DNA from: Nonomuraea soli
GTDB lineage: Bacteria; Actinomycetota; Actinomycetes; Streptosporangiales; Streptosporangiaceae
Reading direction: 5' to 3'
Assembly (NCBI RefSeq): GCF_013761175.1
Contig: NZ_JACDUR010000001.1
Coordinates: forward strand, 434,001 to 498,000
DNA length: 64,000 bases
Part shown: piece by piece, positions 28,752 through 37,481 of the stretch
Numbering within the stretch: position 1 is the stretch's first letter
Layout of the letters: each line of letters begins with the position of its first letter
Program-made: the position numbers and the translations under genes
The notes under the pieces: model-generated
Told to the model about the DNA's origin: nothing
Seen by the model: only the letters and a program-made list of their open reading frames with translations
The model's database searches: none

Positions 28752-30130
28752 GAAACCTCCTGAGGGAGAGAGGGCCGGCGGCCGAGCAGGTAGGAGACGC
28801 CCAGCACCACCAGGCCGATGCCGAGCCAGATGAAGCCCAGCACCTGGGCGGCCACATTGGCGTTGACCACGACGAAGACCAGCACGGCGAAGCCGATCGC
28901 CGGAGCGACCAGGTGGGCGAGCAGGTCGCGGCTGCGTTGCCGTACGACGAAGTGGACCACGACGGCCACGTGCAGGAGCAGGAAGGCGGTCATGGCGCCG
29001 AAGTTGACCAGCGAGACCAGCAGCGACACGCCGTCGTCGAGGGTGTTCATCCACAATCCGACGCCGAGCGAGATCAGGGCGACCACGAGCGTGGCGTTGA
29101 CCGGGACCTTGTGGCGCGGGTCCACCTTGGCCAGGAACGCGGGCAGCTGCCGGTCGCGGCCCATCGCGAACAGCAGGCGTGAGGTGGCGGCCTGGGCGAC
29201 CAGGGAGTTGGCGAAGCCCCAGGCGACCGCGGTGGCCACGGCGGTCAGGATGGCCAGCCACGGGCCGCCCGCGAACTCGGCCAGCGCGTAGAAGGCGTTG
29301 TTCTTGACGTCGTCGTCGGTCATCACCGCGGCGCGGTTCTGGGTGAGCAGGGCCGCGACCCAGGTCTGGGCGATGAACAGCACGCCGACCAGGGCGAGCG
29401 CGGCGACCATGGAACGGCCCAGGCGCGCGGCGCTCTCCCTGTTCTCCTCGGCCAGCGTGGAGATGCCGTCGAAGCCGAGGAACGACAGCACCGCCACCGA
29501 GGCGGCGCCGAAGACGACGGTCCAGGAGAAGGTGTTGGGGTCGAACACCGGCGAGAGGGTCTCGGCCTGGCCCTTGCCCGAGGCCAGCGCGACGACGCCG
29601 ACGACGAGGAAGACGGCGAGCACGGCCAGCTCGGCGATCAGCATGATCTTGGTGACGCGGGCGGTCATCTGGATGCCCAGGTAGTTCACCACGGTGTTGA
29701 GCAGCACGAAGATGATCAGCCAGCCCCAGATGGGGATGGCGGGGACGAACGAGGCCATGGCCGCGCTGGCGATCAGGTAGAGCAGGCTCGGCACCAGGAT
29801 GTAGTCGAGCAGGATCGCCCAGCCCGCCATGAAGCCCACCGGCGCGGCGATGCCCCGGCCCGCGTAGGTGTAGACCGAGCCCGCCATCGGGAAGGCACGG
29901 GCCATCTGCGCGTACGACAAGGCGGTGAAGGCCATGGCCACGAGGCCGACGAGGTAGGCCAGGGCGACCATGCCGTGGGAGGCGCGGAAGACGTCGCCGA
30001 AGATGCCGAAGGGGGCGATCGGCACCATGAAGATCAAGCCGTAGATCAGCAGGTCGGCGAAGCCGAGGGAGCGCTGCAACTCCTGGCGGTAGCCGAACCT
30101 CTCCACGGTCTCGGGGGGTGTGGTCATCAT
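28748..30130 (-). CDS. APC family permease of the amidase operon
   Basis: The permease has 460 residues with about 12 helices. FGYRQELQRSLGFADLLIYGL is the start of the first helix; FAMGRDRQLPAFLAKVDPRHKVP is the typical cytoplasmic loop. It is probably an uptake system for an amide, amine or amino acid that feeds the amidase. A double ATG (30130, 30127) offers two starts. It lies 25 bases after the sensor gene and overlaps the amidase gene. Confidence 0.9.
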   Translation of the reverse strand: MMTTPPETVERFGYRQELQRSLGFADLLIYGLIFMVPIAPFGIFGDVFRASHGMVALAYLVGLVAMAFTALSYAQMARAFPMAGSVYTYAGRGIAAPVGFMAGWAILLDYILVPSLLYLIASAAMASFVPAIPIWGWLIIFVLLNTVVNYLGIQMTARVTKIMLIAELAVLAVFLVVGVVALASGKGQAETLSPVFDPNTFSWTVVFGAASVAVLSFLGFDGISTLAEENRESAARLGRSMVAALALVGVLFIAQTWVAALLTQNRAAVMTDDDVKNNAFYALAEFAGGPWLAILTAVATAVAWGFANSLVAQAATSRLLFAMGRDRQLPAFLAKVDPRHKVPVNATLVVALISLGVGLWMNTLDDGVSLLVSLVNFGAMTAFLLLHVAVVVHFVVRQRSRDLLAHLVAPAIGFAVLVFVVVNANVAAQVLGFIWLGIGLVVLGVSYLLGRRPSLPQEVS

Positions 30131-30155
30131 GAGCGGAGCCTAGAACTGATATTTT

Positions 30156-31220
30156 CTAATGAAAAGGTTTCTCTAGAAAGAATGACAGCCCGTCGGCCCT
30201 GCCCAGGTGCACCCGCTGGCGCACCTGCCGGTCGACCAGCGTCAGTTCGCCCCTCGCGCTGGTGATCGTGGCGCCGTCGGCATGCCTGTCGATCGTGTCG
30301 ACGTCGAGGGAGCCCGCCCGCCTGATGAGGCTGGCCAGCATCATCACCGCCTCGTAGCAACCGTGGCCGTGCGCGTTGAGCAGCGGAGCGTGCGGGCCGA
30401 ACCGGCCGGTGTACCTCTCGGCGAAGCTCAGTCCGGCATCGGTGTCGAGCCCGTGGAAGTAGCCCATCGAGGCGAACAGCTCGCCCGTCTCGTCGCCGCC
30501 CATGCCCAGCAGGCCGTGCTCCTCCAGCGCCGCGCACAACCTCGGCACCGCCAGGCCCTCCTGGACGAAGGCCCGGTTGAAGCGCACCAGGTCGCTGCCG
30601 ATCAGGGTGAGCAGGATCGCGTCGGGCCTGGCCGCCCTGACCCCCTCGACCGCCGCGACCGCCGCGCCGTGCGGCACGTAGGACTCGCCGACCACCTGGT
30701 CCAGGTAACCCCTGATCGCGCCGTTGACCAGCCGCGGCCACACGTAGTCGTTGCCCAGCAGGAACCACCGCCGCGTCCTGCGGTGGGCGCGCAGCCACTC
30801 GATCGCCGGCCGCAACTGCCGCACCGGCGTCTCGCCCAGGAAGTACAGCCCCCTGGCCTGGCCCCCGCCCTCGTACGGCGGCGCGTACACGAACGGCACG
30901 CGTCCCCGCAGCAGGTCGACCACGGCCACCCGCACATCGCTCGCATGCGTGCCGGCCAGCGCCTGGATCGTGCCGCTCGCGACCAGCCCGCCGACCTCCG
31001 CCGCCACCTCGCGCGGCGCCCGGCCGCCGTCGATCAGGACCAGCTCGACCCGCCTGCCCAGCAGCCCCCGCCCGTTGACCTCCTCGGCCGCCAGCAGGGC
31101 GCAGTTGATCGCGCACGGGCCGACCAGGCCCAGCACTCCCGACACCGGCACGATCAGCCCGATCCTCACCGCCGAGGAGGGCAGCAACCGTGCCTCCAGC
31201 GGATCGACCATCGGTGCCAC
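30156..31220 (-). CDS. AmiC-like cytosolic amide/urea-binding protein
   Basis: The protein has 354 residues of the type I periplasmic-binding fold in the same family group as UrtA and AmiC (VRIGLIVPVSGVLGLVGPCAINCALLAAEEVNGRGLLGRRVELV in parts; YFLGETPVRQLRPAIEWL; NDYVWPRLVNGAIRG). It has no signal peptide or lipobox, so it should stay in the cytosol and serve as a sensor rather than a receptor. The partner AmiR antiterminator is not nearby. It heads the operon with the permease and amidase. An alternative start is Met4. Confidence 0.8.
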   Translation of the reverse strand: MAPMVDPLEARLLPSSAVRIGLIVPVSGVLGLVGPCAINCALLAAEEVNGRGLLGRRVELVLIDGGRAPREVAAEVGGLVASGTIQALAGTHASDVRVAVVDLLRGRVPFVYAPPYEGGGQARGLYFLGETPVRQLRPAIEWLRAHRRTRRWFLLGNDYVWPRLVNGAIRGYLDQVVGESYVPHGAAVAAVEGVRAARPDAILLTLIGSDLVRFNRAFVQEGLAVPRLCAALEEHGLLGMGGDETGELFASMGYFHGLDTDAGLSFAERYTGRFGPHAPLLNAHGHGCYEAVMMLASLIRRAGSLDVDTIDRHADGATITSARGELTLVDRQVRQRVHLGRADGLSFFLEKPFH

Positions 31221-31249
31221 GCGCCGAGTATCCTCCTAAACTGGACGCC

Positions 31250-31693
31250 ATGACGAATGCCGGGCTCGGCTCCTCTCTGGCCTATCTGCTCAGCCGCGCC
31301 GAACGCAGCGTCAACCGCGCCCTGTCCGCCGTGCTGTCGGCGGAAGACATCACCGTCGAGCAGTGGCGCATCCTGCGGGCCCTCGGCGACGGCCGGGGCC
31401 ATTCGATGGGGGAGCTCGCCACCGCCGTCCTCATGCCGCACCCCACGCTGACCAAGGCCGTCGACCGGCTCATCGACCGCTCGCTCGTCTACCGCGGCCC
31501 CTCCTCCGAGGGCGACAGGCGCAGGGTCGCCGTCTTCCTCGCCTCCAGGGGCGACGAACTGCTCGCCCGGGTCGAGGGCGGCATCGCCGAGCACCACCGG
31601 CTCATCGAGGCCGCGTACGGCACCGCGCGCACCGAGGAGCTCATGCGCGCCCTCGAAGACCTCGTGCAAGCCCTGGAGCATGGCAATCCTTGA
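31250..31693 (+). CDS. MarR family regulator divergent from the amidase operon
   Basis: This winged-helix regulator has 147 residues. WRILRALGDGRGHSMGELATAVLMPHPTLTKAVDRL contains the recognition helix and EGDRRRVAVFL the wing. ATG 31250 is preferred; the frame back to 31190 overlaps the start of the sensor gene. Only 29 bases separate the two divergent starts, so one MarR dimer site there could control both. Confidence 0.88.
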   Translation: MTNAGLGSSLAYLLSRAERSVNRALSAVLSAEDITVEQWRILRALGDGRGHSMGELATAVLMPHPTLTKAVDRLIDRSLVYRGPSSEGDRRRVAVFLASRGDELLARVEGGIAEHHRLIEAAYGTARTEELMRALEDLVQALEHGNP

Positions 31694-31728
31694 TCAAGCC
31701 ATTCCCGCCCCTAGTGCACCCAGCGGGA

Positions 31729-32358
31729 ATGACTCCGGGCATGACAGCACAGACCTCCACCTCCACCTCGGAGAAGACCACCCTGGGCGCGCTCTCGCGG
31801 GTCTGCCTGGGCGCCATGGTCCTGCTGGAACGGCAGGTGCGCCAGACGCTCACCGCCCAGCCCGGCAAGGTGGGCGACGCGACAGCGGTCGTGCTGGGCA
31901 TCGCCGACCGTACGGCCTGCGCGGCCCGTGACGTCCTGGGCCGCGGCAGGCGCGCCGTCACCGACCCCGTGGGCACCGGCAAGGCGCTGGCCGGCTCACC
32001 GCCGGTGGCCTGGATCACCAGCCCGGCGCGCGGAGTGGCCTCGAAGGTGGCCGCACGGCTCGACAGCCTCGCCGCGCACGGACGCACCGTGGCCGACGAG
32101 GTCAGTGACGACGCGGCGGCCTTCCTGAAGGTGGAGTCCGACCGGGCCATCGCCTGGGCGCGCACCACCGTGATCCCGCCGATCGTGGAGGACCTGGCCA
32201 ACAACGAGAAGATCCGTGACCTGGTGTTCAACCAGGCGCTCGGCGCGGTCTCCGACGCCTCCCGCACGGTCAAGGGCGTGGCCAGCGACGCCGACGCCCG
32301 CGTCGAGGCCGGGTTCCAGCGGCTGCTGCGGCGCGGAGAGGCCGCCGATGGCGGATGA
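31729..32358 (+). CDS. Hypothetical Ala-rich helical protein
   Basis: The protein has 209 residues (or 205 from ATG 31741). It is mostly amphipathic helix with repeated small residues and regularly placed Arg/Asp (VASKVAARLDSLAAHGRTVADEVSD in parts). There is no signal peptide and no clear membrane segment, and I recognise no family. The stop overlaps the RDD-protein ATG by 11 bases, so the pair is probably co-expressed. Confidence 0.65.
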   Translation: MTPGMTAQTSTSTSEKTTLGALSRVCLGAMVLLERQVRQTLTAQPGKVGDATAVVLGIADRTACAARDVLGRGRRAVTDPVGTGKALAGSPPVAWITSPARGVASKVAARLDSLAAHGRTVADEVSDDAAAFLKVESDRAIAWARTTVIPPIVEDLANNEKIRDLVFNQALGAVSDASRTVKGVASDADARVEAGFQRLLRRGEAADGG

Positions 32359-32797
32359 CGCCTACGCCGGGCTCGTCTCCCGGGTGATGGCGCTGCTGAT
32401 CGACGTGCTCGTGCTGGTGCTCGGCACGGCGGCGGTCTACCTGGTGCTGGTCGAGGGGTCGGAGCTGATGCTCGGCGGCTCGCCGTCCTGGGTGCGCCCC
32501 GTCGCAGGCACCGTGATGGGCGTGCTGCCGACCGCCTACTTCACCCTCGCGTGGTGGCTCACGGGACAGACGGCCGGCGACATCGTCATGGGCGTGACGG
32601 TGTCGAGGGCGAACGGCGAACGGCTCGGCTTCCTGCACGCCCTGCTACGGGCCGTGGTCGGGCTCGCGCTGGCGCCGCTGTGGCTGGCCGGGATGGTCAC
32701 CACGCTCATCGACGGGCGGCGGCGGGCATTGCTCGACATGCTCTTCGGCACCGTCGTCCGCTACGGCGGCGCCCGCACGAACCTGCAGCTCCTCTGA
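32348..32797 (+). CDS. RDD family membrane protein
   Basis: The protein has 149 residues and about three to four helices. GLVSRVMALLIDVLVLVL opens the first helix with the family Arg...Asp, and TAGDIVMGVTVSRANG is the RDD mid-motif. The family function is unclear (possibly ion or small-molecule transport). It starts inside the end of the previous gene. Confidence 0.85.
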   Translation: MADDAYAGLVSRVMALLIDVLVLVLGTAAVYLVLVEGSELMLGGSPSWVRPVAGTVMGVLPTAYFTLAWWLTGQTAGDIVMGVTVSRANGERLGFLHALLRAVVGLALAPLWLAGMVTTLIDGRRRALLDMLFGTVVRYGGARTNLQLL

Positions 32798-32840
32798 ACC
32801 CGGCTGGACGCGCGGCCGCCGGCGGGCGGACAGTGGAGTC

Positions 32841-33212
32841 ATGGCTGTCGACCTGAACCACACGATCGTCCCGTGCCGCGACCCCAAGGCCTCGGCGGAG
32901 TTCCTCGCCGCGATCCTCGGACTCCAGGCGGGCAAGCAGCGGGGCCCGTTCATCCCGGTCGAGACCGCCAACGGGGTGACACTCGACTACATGGAGGCCG
33001 GGCAGTTCCGGCCGATCCACTACTGCTTCATCGTCAGCGACCCCGAGTTCGACGAGATCTTCGCCAGGATCGAGGAGCGCGGGCTCGACTACTGGGCCGA
33101 CCCCGCGCACCGCGAACACGGCACGATCAACCATCTGTACGGCGGGCGCGGTTTCTACTTCGACGACCCCAACGGGCACAACATGGAGGTCATCACCGCC
33201 CCCTACGCCTAG
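32841..33212 (+). CDS. VOC (glyoxalase/bleomycin-resistance fold) protein
   Basis: The protein has 123 residues: one vicinal-oxygen-chelate unit of two beta-alpha-beta-beta-beta modules. His7 (LNHTIVP), His57-region (IHYCFIV) and the terminal Glu (NMEVITAPY) are the expected metal-ligand positions. Substrate unknown. It overlaps the convergent cupin gene by four bases. Confidence 0.85.
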   Translation: MAVDLNHTIVPCRDPKASAEFLAAILGLQAGKQRGPFIPVETANGVTLDYMEAGQFRPIHYCFIVSDPEFDEIFARIEERGLDYWADPAHREHGTINHLYGGRGFYFDDPNGHNMEVITAPYA

Positions 33213-33679
33213 ATCCAGTAGTTGTCGTGCTGCGCGTAGAACTCCGGCCCCTGCTGCTCCAGCAGACCCTCGAAGTAGCCCTCGCGCGGCGCACCCGGCG
33301 AGAAGTGGATGAGCATCGAGGCGGGGGCGCCCGACTCGTTGCGGAAGCCGTGCACCCCGCCGATCGGCACGTGCACGAAGTCGCCGGGGCCGCACTCCAG
33401 CCACTTCTCGCCGTTGTAGATGGTGACGGCGCCCTCGAGGACGAAGAACGACTCGGTCATGGTCCGATGGAAGTGCGGCGCGGGCCCGGACGGCGTGGCG
33501 GGCATGTTCCACCGGTAGAGCCCGAACAACCCGCCGGTCGAGGCGCCCGTCGCCAGGTAGTGGGCGCTGCCGCCGTGCGGGTAGCGCAGGTCGGGTTCCT
33601 GGGAGGCGGGGCGGAAACTCGCCGTGATCTCGCCCTTGTCGCCGAAGTACTTCGGGTCGGGATAGGTCATGACGTCCAT
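33209..33679 (-). CDS. Cupin-domain protein
   Basis: The protein has 156 residues with one cupin barrel. Motif 1 is HFHRTMTESFFVLEG (HxHx4Ex6G) and motif 2 contains PIGGVHGFRN, together giving a 3-His/1-Glu metal site. It could be a dioxygenase, isomerase or sensor; nothing in the sequence decides. The ATG at 33679 lies at the stop of the PucR gene, so the gene may be the last member of the leftward PucR operon. Confidence 0.85.
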   Translation of the reverse strand: MDVMTYPDPKYFGDKGEITASFRPASQEPDLRYPHGGSAHYLATGASTGGLFGLYRWNMPATPSGPAPHFHRTMTESFFVLEGAVTIYNGEKWLECGPGDFVHVPIGGVHGFRNESGAPASMLIHFSPGAPREGYFEGLLEQQGPEFYAQHDNYWI

Positions 33680-35301
33680 TAAAGGTGAGGGGTTCGTGCG
33701 GGGGCGGGGTGACCCCCGCCAGGAGTACGGCTCGCGCCCGCCGTCAGCGAGCGGCAGGCCAGATGCAACGCCAGCCGGTCCAGCGACGCCACCGGCCCGC
33801 CCAGCAGCCGCTCCAGCACCGTGATCCGCTGCGTCACGGTGTTGCGGTGCAGCCCGATCGCCTTTGCCGTCTCACCCGGCGACGACCCGCACGTCAGATA
33901 GGCGTCCAGAGTGCGCAGCAGCATGCCACTGTCGGGCGCCGCGAGCACCGGCGCCAGCAGCCGGGCCGCCTGCTCGCGGAAGGCCTCGGTGGTGAACCAG
34001 CGCCACATCAGCTGCTCGGGGCCGACGTCGTCGATGTGCTCCACCACGCCGGGGCCGTCGCTCGCGGCGGTGAGCGCCGCCTGGTGCGCTTGACCCAGCG
34101 TCGCCGCGACCGCCGCCGGGCCCGTCGCAGGCCGGCCGACTCCGGCGGCGAGCGGCACGAACGAACGGTTCTCGGCGTAGGCGGCGTTGAACCACGCCAG
34201 CACCTTCCGCAGCCGCGCCGCCAGCAGGCCGACCTCCTGCTCGGAGGGCCTCTCGGGCGAGGTCACCCACGACGACCAGCCGTCCGCCCGCTCGAACACC
34301 GGCAGGGCGAACCCCTCCTCCTCCAGCGCGGACGTCAGCTGCGGTGTCAGGTCCGCGGACGTCTGCTCCCCGCCGTACCCCCACGTCAGGTGCACGCCCA
34401 CATGCCAGCCGTCCAGCACGATCCCCGCCCGGGCGGCCCGCCGGGCGACATGCTCGGGGATGACCGGCGCCCCCTCCAGTTGCAGCAGCTCCGTCAGCAG
34501 GCCCGCCAACCTGGCACGGTCGCGTTCCTGCCGGAGCCGGTCGTGCGCGACCCACGCCCCCGCCGCGACCGCGGCCGTCTGCGTCACCGCCCGCGCCGCC
34601 TCCTGCCACGCCGGGCCGCCGTCGGCGGTTTCGGCCACCAGCCACAGCCGGTGGCCGCTGCCCGGTACCGGGCACGACGCCCACGCATGATCCGGCAGCC
34701 GCTCGGTGGTGATCGTCGCATGGCGGGTGACCTGCTCCGGCGTCGCCCACCGCAGCCCGCCCGACACGATCCGCCCCTCAGCGGCGACCACCGCCGCTGT
34801 GCCGCGCAGCGCCTCGGCCGCGATCGCCACGACCCGTTCCAGGGTGTCGGCGGTCACGAGCTTGGACACCACTCCCGCCATCGCCCGCGCGTACAGCAGC
34901 TCCGGCTGCTGCACCAGCCCGAGCAGCCGCGCCGTCAACGCGGCCGCCGACGCGGGGATCGACGTCGGCGCGACCGCCACCAGCGGCAGCCCGAACCGGT
35001 CGGCCAGCCTGATCGTGGACTGCGTGGCAGCCTCCACGTTGCCGACGATGACCAGCATTCTTCCGCCGCGGCCATGCAGGCGGCGGCAGAACACCTCCAC
35101 CAAGTGCTGCGCCGACACCCCCGCCCGGTCGCCGAGGTCGGTGACGCCGACCGAACCGGGCGCGATCCGGCTCAGGTCGGCGCCCGTCTGGATCTGCGCC
35201 GCGTTCCGTACGACGTGGTCCAGCCCGGACGCGCCGCCGAGAAGCCGGTAGCCGTGGAAGGCGGGGTCGTTGAGCAGATCACGAGCGGTGACGACGGTCA
35301 T
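33679..35301 (-). CDS. PucR family transcriptional regulator
   Basis: The protein has 540 residues. An N-terminal PucR domain (TARDLLNDPAFHGYRLLGG, about 1-130) is followed by a GAF/CdaR-like middle and a C-terminal PucR-type helix-turn-helix (ETAKAIGLHRNTVTQRITVLERLLG). Members control purine and related nitrogen-ring catabolism. ATG 35301 overlaps the stop of the upstream DUF917 gene, so it is part of the operon it probably controls. Confidence 0.9.
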   Translation of the reverse strand: MTVVTARDLLNDPAFHGYRLLGGASGLDHVVRNAAQIQTGADLSRIAPGSVGVTDLGDRAGVSAQHLVEVFCRRLHGRGGRMLVIVGNVEAATQSTIRLADRFGLPLVAVAPTSIPASAAALTARLLGLVQQPELLYARAMAGVVSKLVTADTLERVVAIAAEALRGTAAVVAAEGRIVSGGLRWATPEQVTRHATITTERLPDHAWASCPVPGSGHRLWLVAETADGGPAWQEAARAVTQTAAVAAGAWVAHDRLRQERDRARLAGLLTELLQLEGAPVIPEHVARRAARAGIVLDGWHVGVHLTWGYGGEQTSADLTPQLTSALEEEGFALPVFERADGWSSWVTSPERPSEQEVGLLAARLRKVLAWFNAAYAENRSFVPLAAGVGRPATGPAAVAATLGQAHQAALTAASDGPGVVEHIDDVGPEQLMWRWFTTEAFREQAARLLAPVLAAPDSGMLLRTLDAYLTCGSSPGETAKAIGLHRNTVTQRITVLERLLGGPVASLDRLALHLACRSLTAGASRTPGGGHPAPARTPHL

Positions 35302-36371
35302 CGGGCCCGGCCTTCCGGCGTGCGATCGTCGAGGACGCCCAGGCCGAACATGGGCGGAGCGACCAGGGGGTAGGCGTCGGCGGTCAGCCACTCGGCCGGG
35401 GCCGGGATGCGGATCACCTCGACGTGCCTGCCGGGCGATATCTGCTCGGCGGAGATCGGCTGCCAGGTCCGCTTGTCCAGCACGCAGATGATGTCCGGCA
35501 CGTGGGCGGTGACGGCGCCGTCGTCGATGGTCATCGCGTACTCGTCGGCCATCTCCACCCGCATCACCCGGCCGGGGTCGCTTTCGTGCTCCAGGGTGAG
35601 CGCGCCGCCGGTACGCGGCCGGGGGTGACGCACCACCTCGATCACGACGCCGGAGAACAGCGGGCTCGCGCCCGCTTCGGCCAGCATCGCCGCCCTGGAA
35701 CGGCGATCGCGCTGCCCCTCCCGCAGAGCCCGTCCCAGCCGGATCGTGTCGGAGAACGCGCCTCGGATGCCGCACCTGGCCGCCTGCCCTGCCGTCATCG
35801 GGTAGAGGGCGGTGGCCGCCCACCCGCCCAAGGCCGGGAGCGCGGCCCGCAGCAGCCGCTCGGCGTCGGCGTTGTCCCTGGCCGCGTTGATCGTCACCAG
35901 GTTCCCGCTCGGGTCGGCCAGCACCACCGGAGCCGCCGCCACCCCTCCCGGGTTGAACGTGACCTGGTCCACGCGCGGGAACGCCCGGCCCATGCCGTCG
36001 GCGTCGATCAACGGCAGCCGCGACCAGGCCGCGGCCGCCACCGCGAACAGCGCGTTCGCGCCGCCCGCCTCGAAGCCGAGAATCGCCGCCACGTCCCGCC
36101 CCAGCAGAGCGCCGACGGCCGTGACCGCGTCGGTGAAACAGTGGGCCGCCGGGAGCCGTTCGAGCATCACGGTGATGGATCCGGTCGCCGCCACCGGCAC
36201 CACCAGCGCCTCAGAGGGGAGGCTGCCGGCGTCGGCGAGCCGCACGGGGCCGTGCTGCCGCAGCGCGTGCCGCAGCAGCACCGCGACGATGGAGGTGTCC
36301 CCGCCGCCGCCCGACCCCTTCAGGGTCGCGCCGGCGGCGAGGTCGTCGACCACCCCGGCCGTGATCTCCAC
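35298..36371 (-). CDS. DUF917 family protein, copy 2
   Basis: The protein has 357 residues from GTG 36371. The family pattern is GSGGGGDTSIVAVLLRHAL near the start and LIDADGMGRAFPRVDQVTF in the middle. DUF917 proteins accompany hydantoinase/oxoprolinase-like enzymes; their own reaction is not established. It differs markedly from its neighbour copy (36375), so the two may be distinct subunits rather than a recent duplication. Confidence 0.88.
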   Translation of the reverse strand: MEITAGVVDDLAAGATLKGSGGGGDTSIVAVLLRHALRQHGPVRLADAGSLPSEALVVPVAATGSITVMLERLPAAHCFTDAVTAVGALLGRDVAAILGFEAGGANALFAVAAAAWSRLPLIDADGMGRAFPRVDQVTFNPGGVAAAPVVLADPSGNLVTINAARDNADAERLLRAALPALGGWAATALYPMTAGQAARCGIRGAFSDTIRLGRALREGQRDRRSRAAMLAEAGASPLFSGVVIEVVRHPRPRTGGALTLEHESDPGRVMRVEMADEYAMTIDDGAVTAHVPDIICVLDKRTWQPISAEQISPGRHVEVIRIPAPAEWLTADAYPLVAPPMFGLGVLDDRTPEGRAR

Positions 36372-36374
36372 CCG

Positions 36375-37481
36375 TCAGGGCCCGCCCACGAGCTGCTCGA
36401 CCGGCACGTACGGGTCGTCCAGGCCGAACCCGGCCGGGCCGAAACACGCCAGCGCCTCCGGCGAGCGCATGATGCGCGGCGTGGAGATGGCGTACACGGT
36501 GAGCCGCTGCCCGTACGTCAGCGCCTCCGTGGTGACCGGCGCCCCCGTCTCGCTGTTGAGCGTGCAGATCAGGTCCGGCACGATGGCCGCCGGTTGCCCG
36601 TTGCGTCGCGCCACCAGGTGCTCGTTCTGGAACACGATCTCCATCTGGTCGCCCGGGTCGTCCATGGCCGTCAACCGCACCCGCCCGCGTGCGAACCCGG
36701 CCACCGTGCGCCGCTCGATATCGGCTACCTTGCCCCGGAACAGCACCACGCCATGACTGTAGATGGTGTCGGCCAGCATCGCGGTCAAAGCCGCGAACGG
36801 GTCCCGGTGATCGTCCCTGGCCTGACGCAGGGTCGCCCCGATCCTGGCCGCCAGCGTCAGCGTGCCCGGCACCGCCGTACGGCGCACCTCGCGGGCGTCC
36901 ATCGGGTAGTCGCAGATGTAGGCCGACCCGCCCATCTGCACTGTCACCGCCCGCGCCAGCATCTCCATGCGCCGGTTGTCGACGGCGTCGATGATGCCCG
37001 CGTCGCCGTGGTCGGAGGCGATCGACATGGGCGAGCCGGGCACGCCCATCACGGCGAACGTCTCCATCTGCAGCTCGGGAAAGGCGCGGCCCATCCCGTC
37101 CGCGTCCACCACCGGCAACCCGGTCTCGGCGCCGAGCACCAGCGGGATCATCGAGTTGAAGCCGCCGCACTCGATCGGCATCGTCGCCGCCGCCCGCCGC
37201 CCCAGCCTGTCTTCCAGCGTGCGCAGCGCGGTCACGATCCCGGCCGCGCCGGGCAGCTTCTCGTGGAAGACGGTCGGGGCGCCCATGAGCGCGCACGGCA
37301 ACACCAGCGCGTCGTCGGGCAACTCGTCGACGCCGATGATCCGCACCGCACGGCCGGCGCGCAGCTGCTGCTCGACCAGCAGCCTGCCCACGTAGGGATC
37401 GCCGCCGCCGCCGGTGCCGAGCACCGCGGCGCCCTCGGCGAGGTCCCGCAGTGTGTCCAGCGTCAGTTCAAAGCCGCCCAC
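36375..37481 (-). CDS. DUF917 family protein, copy 1
   Basis: The protein has 368 residues from GTG 37481, with GGAGGG just upstream. It has GTGGGGDPYVGRLLVEQQL near the N-terminus and VVDADGMGRAFPELQMETF in the middle, matching copy 2. Its start overlaps the last 19 bases of the hydantoinase gene. The operon context points to joint action in opening or modifying a cyclic amide or an N-acyl amino acid. Confidence 0.88.
   Translation of the reverse strand: MGGFELTLDTLRDLAEGAAVLGTGGGGDPYVGRLLVEQQLRAGRAVRIIGVDELPDDALVLPCALMGAPTVFHEKLPGAAGIVTALRTLEDRLGRRAAATMPIECGGFNSMIPLVLGAETGLPVVDADGMGRAFPELQMETFAVMGVPGSPMSIASDHGDAGIIDAVDNRRMEMLARAVTVQMGGSAYICDYPMDAREVRRTAVPGTLTLAARIGATLRQARDDHRDPFAALTAMLADTIYSHGVVLFRGKVADIERRTVAGFARGRVRLTAMDDPGDQMEIVFQNEHLVARRNGQPAAIVPDLICTLNSETGAPVTTEALTYGQRLTVYAISTPRIMRSPEALACFGPAGFGLDDPYVPVEQLVGGP

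Noticed and set aside
30141-30180. AT-rich TTTCT/AGAAA segment after the AmiC-like gene as a terminator
   Set aside because: The short pairing lies inside the coding end and the downstream permease follows after 25 bases, so a stop there is unlikely.
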